From: Ignavibacteria bacterium
GTDB taxonomy: Bacteria > Bacteroidota > Ignavibacteria > Kapaibacteriales > UBA961
Direction: 5' to 3'
DNA: 64,000 bases
Assembly: GCA_016720145.1 (NCBI GenBank)
Contig: JADJXV010000006.1
Coordinates: 124,001 to 188,000, forward strand
The translations under genes were made by a program, and so were the position numbers. This document shows, piece by piece, positions 25,979-36,107 of this stretch; positions within the stretch are counted from its first letter, which is position 1, and the number at the start of each line of letters is the position of its first letter. Under the pieces are notes generated by a model. The model saw only the letters and a list, made by a program, of their open reading frames with translations, was not told the DNA's origin and did not search any database.

Positions 25979-28240
25979 ATGAAATACCAACTCGTCAAGC
26001 AGCAGCCGGCCGAACTCCCCGATTTTCTCCAAAACTTAAACCCCGAACAAAGAAAAGCTGCCTCTACTACCGATGGACCTTTGCTCATTATCGCCGGTGC
26101 CGGTAGCGGTAAGACACGCGTAGTCACTTTTCGTATAGCATACTTACTTGAAAAAGGCGTGGCTCCTTATACCATTCTCGCGCTTACGTTTACCAATAAA
26201 GCTGCTCAAGAAATGAAGGAACGTATCTCTGCTATGGTCGGTGGGAATACTGCCGGTAAAGTATGGGCGGGAACATTTCACTCGATCTTTGCCCGCATTC
26301 TCCGCTCTGAAGCCGAACATCTCGGGTACTCAAGTTCATTTTCAATCTATGATTCAGACGACTCTCTCAGCGTCATTCGGTCTGTGATGAATACACTCGG
26401 GATATCTCAGCAACAGGTTCCACCACAAGGAGTTCGTTCGCGGATCTCAGGTGCAAAAAACCAAATGATCGGTTGGCAACGCTACGCGGCAGAAGCCGCC
26501 AATATCCTCGAAAAACAAACAGGTCAAATTTATCAAGAATACGAAAAACGCCTCCGCACGAATAATTCAATGGACTTTGATGATCTATTACTCAATATGA
26601 TCGTATTGCTCAATAATTTCCCGGATATTCTCAAAAAATATCAAGAGCGTTTTGTCTATATTCACGTTGATGAGTATCAGGACACGAACCGCGCGCAATA
26701 CGTTGCAGTGAAACTACTTGCGAGTGGTCATCATAATCTCTGTGTCGTCGGCGATGATGCACAAAGTATTTACAAATGGCGCGGCGCGGATATTCGTAAT
26801 ATTCTCGATTTCCAAAAAGATTATGCGGATGCTTCGATTGTGAGATTAGAACAAAACTATCGGTCAACGAAGACGATTCTCTCAGCCGCAGATAGCGTCA
26901 TCTCCAACAATCGCAAACAATTAGCCAAAAAACTCTGGACTGATAATCCTGAAGGATCCAAAATCACCATTCTACCGGCACGCGACGACCGTGAAGAAGC
27001 GGATATGATTCTGAGTTCTGTTCGGAGTGAAATGAATGACAATTTCTTAACAGCAAAGGATTTCGCGATACTCTACCGCACGAATGCTCAATCGCAAGCG
27101 CTCGAAGATGCGCTTCGTCGGGCGAATATCCCCTATACCATCGTTGGAGGAATGTCCTTTTACAAACGCAAAGAAGTAAAAGATACCATCGCATATCTTC
27201 GCTTATTGGTCAATCCAAGTGACAGTGAGAGCGTACTCAGGGTGGTTAATGAACCTCCCCGCGGACTCGGTCAGACGTCAATTCAACATATCAAGACGTA
27301 TGCAGACGAACGTAACATCACGATTTTCGAAGCATTTGAACAAGGTCAGTTGATTGGTTCCATTCAAAAACGAGCGGGACAAGCGGCGGAGAATTTCACT
27401 GAATTAGTGAAGAGGTTTCGTGAAGTCAAGGATTCTCTTCCACCTGCCGAACTCGCCGTACGCTTCGTCGAGGCGACTGGTTTACTCAAGATGTTCAAAG
27501 ACGAAAACACCGAAGAATCCCTCGACCGATGGAATAATGTGCAGCGTTTACTTTCGAATATCGTAGAAATGGAAACCCGTGAAGAAAATGCAACCCTCGA
27601 AACATTTCTCCAGCAAATTGCACTTGTTTCTGATACGGATGACACCGATATGACGCAGAATAAAATCGCGCTCATGACGATGCACGCAGCAAAGGGTTTG
27701 GAATTTCCGGTGGTTTTTATAGCAGGTATGGAACAGGGGCTTTTCCCGATGGGACGCGCGGAGAATAATCCGGAGGAACATGAAGAAGAGCGCCGATTAT
27801 TTTATGTGGGGATAACTCGCGCGCGGACAAAGCTTTACTTAAGTCATGCAGAACGCAGATTCAAATTTGGCGAACTTACCTACGCGCAACCTTCTAAATT
27901 TATTGGTGAAATATCTGATCATCTCATAGAATACAAGACCGGGAATTCACCCTATCAAAAGCCAACGCCGGTAAAACAGCATGTCGTGAGACAGCAAGAA
28001 GTTAAAGTGACACGGACTCCATTCTTTGATGATATTCCTCAAGAAGAATCGTATTCCCAAATTCCCCCTGAACCATTGACGAATCTCCGTGTCGGACTCA
28101 AAGTACGTCATGCACAATTTGGTGTAGGGACAATTCAAGCCCTGACCGGCGAAGGTGCCAAAGCGCAAGCTCTTGTCTATTTTGCGACCGTGGGTAAGAA
28201 GCATTTGATGCTGCAGTATGCGAAGCTGCAACCGGTGTAA
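25979..28240 (+). CDS. pcrA: ATP-dependent DNA helicase PcrA/UvrD
   Basis: 753 residues from the ATG at 25979 (MKYQLVKQQPAELPDFLQNLN); in-frame codons upstream translate REP sequence. Superfamily 1A motifs in order: Walker A AGAGSGKT, motif II VDEYQDTN, motif III GDDAQSIYKWRGAD, motif IV LEQNYRST, motif V MTMHAAKGLEFPVVFIAGMEQGLFP, motif VI EERRLFYVGITRARTKLYL. The end carries the PcrA tudor-like module (VGLKVRHAQFGVGTIQAL). It unwinds DNA 3' to 5' in nucleotide excision repair, mismatch repair and replication-fork clearance. A REP array forms its 5' flank. Confidence 0.95.
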   Translation: MKYQLVKQQPAELPDFLQNLNPEQRKAASTTDGPLLIIAGAGSGKTRVVTFRIAYLLEKGVAPYTILALTFTNKAAQEMKERISAMVGGNTAGKVWAGTFHSIFARILRSEAEHLGYSSSFSIYDSDDSLSVIRSVMNTLGISQQQVPPQGVRSRISGAKNQMIGWQRYAAEAANILEKQTGQIYQEYEKRLRTNNSMDFDDLLLNMIVLLNNFPDILKKYQERFVYIHVDEYQDTNRAQYVAVKLLASGHHNLCVVGDDAQSIYKWRGADIRNILDFQKDYADASIVRLEQNYRSTKTILSAADSVISNNRKQLAKKLWTDNPEGSKITILPARDDREEADMILSSVRSEMNDNFLTAKDFAILYRTNAQSQALEDALRRANIPYTIVGGMSFYKRKEVKDTIAYLRLLVNPSDSESVLRVVNEPPRGLGQTSIQHIKTYADERNITIFEAFEQGQLIGSIQKRAGQAAENFTELVKRFREVKDSLPPAELAVRFVEATGLLKMFKDENTEESLDRWNNVQRLLSNIVEMETREENATLETFLQQIALVSDTDDTDMTQNKIALMTMHAAKGLEFPVVFIAGMEQGLFPMGRAENNPEEHEEERRLFYVGITRARTKLYLSHAERRFKFGELTYAQPSKFIGEISDHLIEYKTGNSPYQKPTPVKQHVVRQQEVKVTRTPFFDDIPQEESYSQIPPEPLTNLRVGLKVRHAQFGVGTIQALTGEGAKAQALVYFATVGKKHLMLQYAKLQPV

Positions 28241-28291
28241 CATCAATAAATAATAGAAGTTACCTATTTATTCTTACCAATCGATTGAGTT

Positions 28292-30730
28292 ATGATTCAA
28301 AATTTTACTATTATTTTCATTTGCATTTGTTCAATTTCATTGTCAGCCGTAGCTCAGAATAATTCAAATAACTACACTCCACAACGCAGGGTTAGCGGTG
28401 ATCGAGGTACACCCGGTACACTGGACTTAATTTTGGGCGGACATTCAGGAATCACTATCAAATTTGCGAAATGGAGTCCGGATGGGTCAAAGATTGTAAC
28501 TGTCGATGATGACAGATATGGAGTGGTCTGGTCTGTAGCAAGTGGTCAAATAATAAGCACGTTGAGCAGCCATACTGATGAAATCACTGATGTGAAATGG
28601 AGTCCGGACGGATCGACAATTGCAACCTCATCACTCGATTCTACTTCGATTCTTTGGACTGCATCTACCGGTGGCATTAGTACTACATTACGATATTTGA
28701 GTGCTCAGTTGACCATCGATTGGAGTCCGGACGGCATCAATATTCTCACCGGATGTACGAATGGAGATGCAGTAGTTTGGAATTCGTCAACTGGCGATAA
28801 GGTACATGTATTACGTGAACATACATTAAATATTATTGCTGCTCAATGGAGTCCGGACGGCAAAAAAATTCTAACGGGAAGCTGGGACAAAACAGCAATA
28901 GTTTGGTCATCCAAGGATGGACAAAAATTATTTACTCTCCGTAGTCATAGAGGCGAGATAACAGATATTGGGTGGAATAATGATGGTACAAAAGTCGCAA
29001 CGGCGAGCTTGGATTCTACTACTATCATTTGGTCAATGAGTGATGGATCAAAGCTCCTTACTTTTATAGAACATAAATCTAAACTACGCTCCGTGGATTG
29101 GAATAGTGACGGTACTACATTAGTAACCACATGCAATAGTGATTCTTCCGCGTTAATTTGGGATGCAAACTCAGGAAAAGTCATTTCAAAATTAGTGACA
29201 ACGAACGGAGAGCATATAGAATCTGCTGAATGGAGTCCGGATGGTACGAAGATTTTAACCGGATGCAGTGACAGTACCGGTGGAATAATTTGGTCTGTCG
29301 AGCATGGAACTGTTTTGTATTCTTTTACTAATGGCAACTCTCGTACAATTGCCGAATGGAGTCCGGACGGGACAAAAATAATTACAACTGTTGATTTACG
29401 GACTGTTTCAGTTTGGTCTGCTATTACTGGCATGAAATTGATTACGTTAGGCACGACGATACATTCATTCGTTGCATCGATGATGTGGAGTCCCGATGGC
29501 TCTACGTTAGTCACTCTACATTCATCAAATGAAAATCGTACCAATTCTGTTGTTGTATGGTCAGCCACAAAAGGTTCTATCCTTTATACCTTCGAGCAAG
29601 CCCTACAATGTCAATGGAGTAGCGACAACTCTAGGTTGCTCTTACAGTATAAAGATTCAGTTGTTATTTTTTCTTTACCCGGGATGCAATCCATACGTAC
29701 AATACCATTACCAAAGGAAACTTTGTATGTTGAATGGAATCCGGATCACACCAAAATCGCAACATCCGGCAGTAATAAACAAATCAAAATTTGGTCTGCT
29801 GTTACAGGTTCGCTGTTGAACTCATTTGAAGTATTCACATCTACTTCTGAACAAACTCTCCATGCTTTTTGGACTAATGATGGAAATAGTATTTTTACAG
29901 TACGACCTGCATATTCAGATGCTGTAATCATTGAAATTTCCACAGGTGTACTACAATCATTTGGGAGAGATGAAATTACATCTCCTTTACGGTTAGCTCC
30001 GGTCGGCACACGTTTAGCGGCAGGCAGTAATAATTTTCATGCTGCAATTTGGGACTTGTCTTCAACCGCATCACCAATTAATGTCGAAGGAAATACTGAA
30101 GTAATAGTTAAAGATTTTGTTTGGAGTCCGGACGGGTCAAAATTTGCCACACTAAACGTCCCTCCTTTATTTGCAAATGAAGTCGATAGTCTTGCGATTT
30201 GGGATGCAAGTACCGGAAAAAAACTGCATTCTCTCGAATCCTTGACCGGTCATATTACTTCGACAAGTTGGAATCAAGATGGTACTGCAATAGCTGCTTC
30301 CTCTGAATTTGCAAATTCCATGGTTTGGACAGCAAAAAGCGGTAATCTATTATACACGTTGTATAATTATGATGGAGTGACCGATGTAGAATGGAACCCG
30401 ACCGGTACCAGAATTGCAACCTCTGATAGAAGTACTGTTAAAATCTGGTATGCAGGCGGAATTACATCTGTAGAAGACAAGACAACCTCTTCTAATACAA
30501 AGACATACACCATCTACCCAAATCCTACAACTGATCAATTCACCATATATTTCGACCAAGCGACAACCTTTGCATCTACTCTCCAACTGATGAATATACT
30601 TGGACAAACAGTCCTCGAAATTGAACTACCTGCCGGAAGTACGGAACAAATTATCCGCACAGAGAGTTTACCCGCAGGAATGTATATCGTAAAGTATAAT
30701 TCAAGTGTTCAATCGATTATTAAATGGTGA
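28292..30730 (+). CDS. WD40-repeat protein with T9SS sorting domain
   Basis: 812 residues. A signal peptide (MIQNFTIIFICICSISLSAVAQ) is followed by about 14 WD40-type repeats with the recurring core WSPDGTKIxTxxxDxxxxIWSxxxG, predicting two seven-bladed propellers. The C-terminus is a T9SS type A domain (YTIYPNPTTDQFTIYF, MNILGQTVLEIELPAG, LPAGMYIVKY). The product is expected to be surface-exposed or secreted and to act in protein or glycan binding; no enzyme motif is present. It is followed within 100 bp by a paralogue, so the pair probably arose by duplication. Confidence 0.87.
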   Translation: MIQNFTIIFICICSISLSAVAQNNSNNYTPQRRVSGDRGTPGTLDLILGGHSGITIKFAKWSPDGSKIVTVDDDRYGVVWSVASGQIISTLSSHTDEITDVKWSPDGSTIATSSLDSTSILWTASTGGISTTLRYLSAQLTIDWSPDGINILTGCTNGDAVVWNSSTGDKVHVLREHTLNIIAAQWSPDGKKILTGSWDKTAIVWSSKDGQKLFTLRSHRGEITDIGWNNDGTKVATASLDSTTIIWSMSDGSKLLTFIEHKSKLRSVDWNSDGTTLVTTCNSDSSALIWDANSGKVISKLVTTNGEHIESAEWSPDGTKILTGCSDSTGGIIWSVEHGTVLYSFTNGNSRTIAEWSPDGTKIITTVDLRTVSVWSAITGMKLITLGTTIHSFVASMMWSPDGSTLVTLHSSNENRTNSVVVWSATKGSILYTFEQALQCQWSSDNSRLLLQYKDSVVIFSLPGMQSIRTIPLPKETLYVEWNPDHTKIATSGSNKQIKIWSAVTGSLLNSFEVFTSTSEQTLHAFWTNDGNSIFTVRPAYSDAVIIEISTGVLQSFGRDEITSPLRLAPVGTRLAAGSNNFHAAIWDLSSTASPINVEGNTEVIVKDFVWSPDGSKFATLNVPPLFANEVDSLAIWDASTGKKLHSLESLTGHITSTSWNQDGTAIAASSEFANSMVWTAKSGNLLYTLYNYDGVTDVEWNPTGTRIATSDRSTVKIWYAGGITSVEDKTTSSNTKTYTIYPNPTTDQFTIYFDQATTFASTLQLMNILGQTVLEIELPAGSTEQIIRTESLPAGMYIVKYNSSVQSIIKW

Positions 30731-30829
30731 TTCTTGTATCGCTTGCGTCTTTTGCGATATAATTTAACTGTAAGTAATTCAATATGATATAGCGGTTTTT
30801 TTCTCTTTTTTCCTACTATAGGAGTCTCT

Positions 30830-31729
30830 ATGCATCGTTTTTTCTCCGTGATTATCCTCTTCTCAATTGCGCTTGTATCTACAGCTAAAGCACAACATTT
30901 CTCCCCACATCCCTCGCAGGAAAACGCACGCATTAGCGGCACACCCGGTACTCTGCAATTTGACCTCAGTGGTCATACTGCTTCCGTGACGATGGCGGTA
31001 TGGAGTCCGAATGGTACTAAGATTGCCACATCCGGTCAAGATGGACTTGCGATTATCTGGTCAGCGTCTGACGGCGCAAAACTCCTCACCCTCAAAGGAC
31101 ATACTTTCTATGTTAATTCTGTGAGTTGGAGTCCGGACGGAACTCAAATAGCCACTGCGAGTTTGGATAATACCGTCATCCTTTGGTCTGCTCTCACCGG
31201 CGAAAAACTCTTTACTTTGAATGGACATACTTATGGCGGAGTCTTTGCAGCGAGATGGAGTCCGGATGGAACAAAAATACTAACTGCGAGCTATGACTCG
31301 ACAGCCATTCTTTGGTCTGCTTTTACCGGTGAACGTCTCTTTACGTTGCGTGGACATACAGATCTTGTGACAGATGTGAAATGGAGTCCGGACGGAACAA
31401 AAGTCATCACGGCCGGGAAAGACATGATATCAGTAATCTGGGATGCCGTTACCGGTTCAAAAATAATTAATTTAATAGGACACACCGCAGCCGTCAACGA
31501 TGCTGAATGGCATTCGAACGGAACGAAAATCGTCACTGCAAGTGATGATTCGACAGCAATTATTTGGAATACTCTCACCGGTGAAAAGCTGTCCTCACTC
31601 AGAGGGGCACACTGGAGAAGTGGCGAAGGCGCGATGGAGTCCGGATGGAATGACAATCGCCACTGCAAGCGCAGATCATACGGCAATCCTTTGGTCTGCT
31701 ACCACTTACACTCGTCAATTTACACTTAG
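30830..31729 (+). CDS. WD40-repeat T9SS protein, N-terminal part (frameshifted)
   Basis: From the ATG at 30830 (MHRFFSVIILFSIALVSTAKAQ, a signal peptide) five and a half WD40 repeats are read until the GGGG run at 31604-31607. Removing one G converts the nonsense end SLRGAHWRSGE into SLRGHTGEVAKARWSPDG, which continues in the frame ending at 33221. Restored, the protein has about 797 residues, close to its paralogue at 28292-30730. The last 40 residues of this frame are frameshift product. The shift lies in a homopolymer, so an error in the sequence is as likely as a mutation. Confidence 0.75.
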   Translation: MHRFFSVIILFSIALVSTAKAQHFSPHPSQENARISGTPGTLQFDLSGHTASVTMAVWSPNGTKIATSGQDGLAIIWSASDGAKLLTLKGHTFYVNSVSWSPDGTQIATASLDNTVILWSALTGEKLFTLNGHTYGGVFAARWSPDGTKILTASYDSTAILWSAFTGERLFTLRGHTDLVTDVKWSPDGTKVITAGKDMISVIWDAVTGSKIINLIGHTAAVNDAEWHSNGTKIVTASDDSTAIIWNTLTGEKLSSLRGAHWRSGEGAMESGWNDNRHCKRRSYGNPLVCYHLHSSIYT

Positions 31730-33221
31730 CGGTCACCAGGGAAAAATTCAGAATGTAGAATGGAATAGTGACGGTATGGCACTCGTCACTAAAAGTGATG
31801 AAAATACAGCTTTTGTTTGGGCAGCTGCCACCGGCAATAAAATCACACAATTACCAAGTCGATTCCAAAATATTACTTCAGTAGATTGGAGTCCGAACGG
31901 AACCAAAATTGTAACCGCACATTCTAACAAAACAGCGCAAATCTGGTCTGCAATCGAGGGAAAAGAGATACTCAATTTGAGCGGTGCATCAGGACCGGTG
32001 AATGCGGTAAAATGGAGTCCGGATGATGCAAAAATTATAGCCGTCAGTGATGATGAACTACCGGTGATTTGGTCTGCAAAAACCGGTCATAAACTTATGA
32101 ATTTGAATAGACATTTCTGGCAAGTCTATGCCGTGAATTGGAGCCCGGACGGCACGAAAGTCGCGACGGGTGGATTTGACTCAACGGTTGTACTTTGGTC
32201 AGTAGATAAGGGCGAAAAATTATTTGTCTTGAGGGGTCATTTAGGTGCTGTTGAAGACGTTGTATGGAGTCCGGACGGTTCAAAAATTGTGTCCACCAGC
32301 ACCGACAAAACAGCAAGAATTTGGTCCACGCTGACCGGTGAACAGCTTTTCAAACTCGAACACAATCTTCCGGTATTGGGCGCTGCATGGAGTCCGGATG
32401 GTGCAAGCATTCTCACCTACGGACAGTCAAGCCCGAGCGTTTGGTCCACAGCAACGGGTAAGCTTTCCTTCAACTTGCATGGTCACACCGAGTTAGTTAA
32501 CAAAGCAGCTTGGAGTAGTGACGGCACCAAAATCGCTACCGTCAGCAAAGATGCCAAAACAATTATCTGGTCTGTTGCCACAGGCATGGCTTTGCATACA
32601 CTTCGTGGTCATGCATTACAAGTTAATAGTTTGGCGTGGAGTCCGGACGGGACGAAATTAGCAACGGCGAGCGATGATAAAATTTCGAATGTCTGGTCAG
32701 TACCAGATGGTGCGAAACTATTTGTATTAAATGGACATACAGACGTTGTTAGCGCTGTATCATGGAGTCCGGACGGCACCAAAATAGCCACGTCAAGCAA
32801 AGATAATTCTGCAATGATTTGGTCCGTGAAAGACGGCGCTCTCCTTTACTCGCTCAAAGGTCATACAGGAAATGTACTGTCAACCGAATGGAGCCATGAC
32901 GGCACACGTGTAGCTACAGCGAGTGATGATCAGACCGTCAAGACTTGGTACATCTCCGGTGGCTCATCCGTAGAAGATTTTTCAAAGTCCGGCGAGTACA
33001 ATTTCTATCCAAATCCAACCAACAATCTCCTAAAAGTAAGTATCAATCAAGAACAACTGCAACCAACATCGCTCATATTTCTAAACCTTCTTGGTCAGAA
33101 AGTAGCTGAATTTGATATTCCTGCCGCGCAAAGGGAATTTGTCGTCAGTCTTGCTCAACTACAGACCGGGATGTACATTACCAAACTCAACAACCAAGTC
33201 AGAACACTCATCGTTCGATAA
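31608..33221 (+). CDS. WD40-repeat T9SS protein, C-terminal part (continues the gene at 30830)
   Basis: Nine or so further WD40 repeats (VKWSPDDAKIIAVS, VNWSPDGTKVATGGFDSTVVLWS, LVWSPDG...) are followed by a T9SS sorting domain (YNFYPNPTNNLLKVSI, LNLLGQKVAEFDIPA, LQTGMYITKLNNQ, ending TLIVR). The frame is open upstream to 31500, but the biological start is the signal peptide at 30830. Repeats are more regular than in the neighbouring paralogue, suggesting recent internal duplication of blades. Confidence 0.78.
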   Translation, partial: HTGEVAKARWSPDGMTIATASADHTAILWSATTYTRQFTLSGHQGKIQNVEWNSDGMALVTKSDENTAFVWAAATGNKITQLPSRFQNITSVDWSPNGTKIVTAHSNKTAQIWSAIEGKEILNLSGASGPVNAVKWSPDDAKIIAVSDDELPVIWSAKTGHKLMNLNRHFWQVYAVNWSPDGTKVATGGFDSTVVLWSVDKGEKLFVLRGHLGAVEDVVWSPDGSKIVSTSTDKTARIWSTLTGEQLFKLEHNLPVLGAAWSPDGASILTYGQSSPSVWSTATGKLSFNLHGHTELVNKAAWSSDGTKIATVSKDAKTIIWSVATGMALHTLRGHALQVNSLAWSPDGTKLATASDDKISNVWSVPDGAKLFVLNGHTDVVSAVSWSPDGTKIATSSKDNSAMIWSVKDGALLYSLKGHTGNVLSTEWSHDGTRVATASDDQTVKTWYISGGSSVEDFSKSGEYNFYPNPTNNLLKVSINQEQLQPTSLIFLNLLGQKVAEFDIPAAQREFVVSLAQLQTGMYITKLNNQVRTLIVR

Positions 33222-33449
33222 TTAGCTTTTATACTTTTTGCTCCATTTACTCTTTTTTCGAGTAATGCCATAAATTTCTTCACTTGGTATGGACGGCAAG
33301 GGTGACCGCAGGCGAAGGTATGGAGGATGATGAAGGGAGACAAAATTCACATCAAAGGGCGTTATCACACCAGTCATTTTTTGGAATAGTGGTATATTGC
33401 AGATAAAATTTGACCAATTCTGTCGTTTATCAATATACATCTGAATACT

Positions 33450-34295
33450 ATGTTTCCTGAATTACGCTACAAAGCCGACCGCAAAACTGTTGCCTATATG
33501 ACAGTTACGACTTCCCTTCTCTTCATCCAGTGGTATTTTGGCTTTATGATTCCCGTGTTTATCCTTTCCCTTTTTATGGCAATTACTGTGGCTGTGATTG
33601 CGCATAACCACAATCACGTACCGATGTGGAAGAATAAAACGATGAATAATCTGACCGACTATTGGCTGACGATTTTTTATGGTTTTCCCGCCTTTGGATG
33701 GATCCCTACCCACAATCGTAATCATCATTTTTTAAATAACAAAGAGGGTGATTATACTATTACTTACCGTGTTAGCGAAAAGAACAACTTCCTGACACTC
33801 GTTTCCTACCCTTCGATTAGCAGTTTTTTCCAGCAAAAGCCAATTAGAGATTATTTGAAGATGTTGTATAAAAACAACCGCAACGGGTTTTACCTTGCCT
33901 TTTTTCAGTATGTAGCACTTGCCGCGGTGTATGTGATAGGAGTTATTATCGACTGGCAAAAAACACTTCTCTATCTCTTTATTCCTCATCAAGTTGCACT
34001 CTTTTCAATCTTAGTGTTTAATTATGTACAGCATGTCCATGCCGATGAAGAATCAGACAACGACCACTCACGAAATTTTACGGGATTTTTGAATGTTATG
34101 CTTTTCAATAACGGGTATCATACTATTCATCACAAAAAAGCTAATATACATTGGAGTTTGACGCCGGAAGAACATAAAAAAATCGAACATTTGATTGATC
34201 CGATACTCCTCGAACGAAGCTTTTGGGCATATATCTTCCGTTCATATTTTTGTCAATCATTATGCCGAAAGCAGGCACTAAGTCTAAACGTTTAG
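33450..34295 (+). CDS. Membrane fatty acid desaturase-type protein
   Basis: 281 residues with four or so hydrophobic spans and three histidine clusters that form the di-iron site of the membrane desaturase/hydroxylase family: HNHNH (about residue 50), HNRNHH (about 92) and HTIHH (about 226). It probably introduces a double bond in acyl chains or acts on a related lipid; regiospecificity cannot be told. The frame stops with RKQALSLNV, shortly after a second small frame opens (34262). Confidence 0.85.
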   Translation: MFPELRYKADRKTVAYMTVTTSLLFIQWYFGFMIPVFILSLFMAITVAVIAHNHNHVPMWKNKTMNNLTDYWLTIFYGFPAFGWIPTHNRNHHFLNNKEGDYTITYRVSEKNNFLTLVSYPSISSFFQQKPIRDYLKMLYKNNRNGFYLAFFQYVALAAVYVIGVIIDWQKTLLYLFIPHQVALFSILVFNYVQHVHADEESDNDHSRNFTGFLNVMLFNNGYHTIHHKKANIHWSLTPEEHKKIEHLIDPILLERSFWAYIFRSYFCQSLCRKQALSLNV

Positions 34296-34345
34296 CACGC
34301 ATTGCCGCTAAAAAGCAATCTGATAAAACGTTAGTTCAAGGTTGA
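34262..34345 (+). CDS. Possible small basic peptide overlapping the desaturase end
   Basis: An ATG at 34262 opens 27 codons (MPKAGTKSKRLARIAAKKQ...VQG) in the +1 frame relative to the desaturase. The peptide is Lys/Arg-rich, unlike random out-of-frame sequence. It could be a separate leaderless gene or the real C-terminus of the desaturase reached by a one-base indel near 34260. No ribosome-binding site is obvious. Weakly supported. Confidence 0.25.
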   Translation: MPKAGTKSKRLARIAAKKQSDKTLVQG

Positions 34346-34424
34346 TAATTAGTTCTCGAGTACGGTTACTGTAGCCGTCGATACTCCCCCCTTCGGTAAT
34401 TACTATTATTTCCTCATAGATTCT

Positions 34425-36050
34425 ATGCAATCTTTCGACTTTTCTCCGTTAGGTTTTTCGCGGTTATTCACTGAATTTATTGTTTCGAATCCTTTCTTTG
34501 AGAGTGTGTTTCCGACTAATGATACATTAACCAACTTTGACTTTTGGCTCGAGCGAGCTCAAAATTTCAAAGGAAGAGAAGGACTTGACGAAGCAATTAC
34601 CACTACGATGAGTTCTGTACATCTGACCGAACTCCAATCTCGTAATCTACAATTATTACAACAAGATACAACGCTCGCGGCCGTCACCGGCCAGCAAGTT
34701 GGATTCTTAGGTGGTGCGATTTATACTCTACTGAAAGCACATTCTACGATTCGCATTGCAGAGAAATTTACGGAGGCCGGACTCACAACGGTACCTGTTT
34801 TTTGGATCGAGGATAATGATGCCGACAGCGCCGAAGCTGCTAAAACTTACATCTTAAATTCATTGAATGAACCGGTCGAATTTGCTTGTACCGATACATT
34901 TACGACGTCAATACCGGTAGCCGAACGAATTTTCACTGCTGATATTCTCGACAAATTGAACCAACTTGAGATCACACTTCCTCCGACAGAATTTACGGCT
35001 GAAACCATGACTTTTCTGCGGGAAATTTACAAGGAAGGCGCTAGCTGGACACAGGCTTTCACACAGCTTTTGCAGAAGTTCTTGGGAAAGTACGGGGTGC
35101 TTTTTATTTCTGCCAATGTCGCACGTAATCAAGGACTTTTTAAAAAAATTACCCTCCAAGAGCTTTCACAACCGACTGCTACTAAAGCTGCGGTAGAATT
35201 GATGTCAGAAAAATTAACGGAGGAGAATTTTCATATACAGGCAGTCGCTTCAGAACCTAATCTTTTCCTGCATGAGGGTAGTGAGCGCAGTAAAATCAAG
35301 TGGACAGGTTCTGAATTTACGGCTTTCGATACTCCATATTCAACGGATGAATTGCTTAAAAAAGCAGAAGATTTTCCGGAATTATTCTCTCCGAATGTTG
35401 TACTTCGACCTGTTATACAGGATGCTATTCTCCCGACTATTGTGTATGTTGCAGGTCCGGGCGAGATCGCATATTTATCTGAATTACATAATGTTTACAA
35501 GATGTTCAAAGTGCAAGCTCCGGCTGTAATCCCCCGCCATTCGGCTACATTTGCCCCGCCTGCTGTGTTGAGATTTATCGAGAAGAACAATTTCGACGCT
35601 CAATTTTTTATGAGACCATGGAGAATGATTGAGCATGATCTCGTTGAAATGACTGCAGATACGACAGGCGAAGCACTATTTACAAAGTCTTCACTTAAGA
35701 TCAAAGATATCTTCAGCGCAATGAGTATGTATGCAACTTCGATAGACCCATCACTAGGTGGTGCAGTTGGTGCCGGTGAGCGACAAACGGAAAAAGTCAT
35801 CGAGGATCTCCACAAACGCATTGCATCAGCACAGAAAAAAAGACATGCGGCATTATTTGAAAAGAGTCGTGAGACAATGGCTGTACTTTTCCCAGATGGT
35901 AAACTTCAGGAACGTGTTTTATCCCCGATAGTATGGTCTGAGCGTTTTGGGATTGATACTTTTTCAGAAGCGATGCGGATAATTTCCAATGAAAACCCAA
36001 CATCACATTTTTTTAGTCCGTTACGTCAGGAAAAGGCATTATTTTTGTAA
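34425..36050 (+). CDS. bshC: BshC, bacillithiol biosynthesis cysteine-adding enzyme
   Basis: 541 residues, the normal family length. Diagnostic segments include VTGQQVGFLGGAIYTLLKAHSTIRIA, VPVFWIEDNDADSAEA, ILRP-like VVLRPVIQDAILPTIVYVAGPGEIAYL and FAPPAVLRFIEK, plus the C-terminal coiled coil (ERQTEKVIEDLHKRIASAQKKRH). In the known pathway BshC joins cysteine to glucosaminyl-malate to give bacillithiol, the low-molecular-weight thiol of many Firmicutes and Bacteroidota. BshA and BshB are not in the window. It is followed by a receiver protein on the same strand. Confidence 0.93.
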   Translation: MQSFDFSPLGFSRLFTEFIVSNPFFESVFPTNDTLTNFDFWLERAQNFKGREGLDEAITTTMSSVHLTELQSRNLQLLQQDTTLAAVTGQQVGFLGGAIYTLLKAHSTIRIAEKFTEAGLTTVPVFWIEDNDADSAEAAKTYILNSLNEPVEFACTDTFTTSIPVAERIFTADILDKLNQLEITLPPTEFTAETMTFLREIYKEGASWTQAFTQLLQKFLGKYGVLFISANVARNQGLFKKITLQELSQPTATKAAVELMSEKLTEENFHIQAVASEPNLFLHEGSERSKIKWTGSEFTAFDTPYSTDELLKKAEDFPELFSPNVVLRPVIQDAILPTIVYVAGPGEIAYLSELHNVYKMFKVQAPAVIPRHSATFAPPAVLRFIEKNNFDAQFFMRPWRMIEHDLVEMTADTTGEALFTKSSLKIKDIFSAMSMYATSIDPSLGGAVGAGERQTEKVIEDLHKRIASAQKKRHAALFEKSRETMAVLFPDGKLQERVLSPIVWSERFGIDTFSEAMRIISNENPTSHFFSPLRQEKALFL

Positions 36051-36107
36051 ATTATAAACACAACCGAGAATAAATCTAACTTTTACTATTTTAATGGAGT
36101 TTACATA

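Noticed and set aside
29529..29819. Open frames inside the WD40 genes on both strands
   Set aside because: They are repeat-induced shadows that follow the WSPDG codon pattern.
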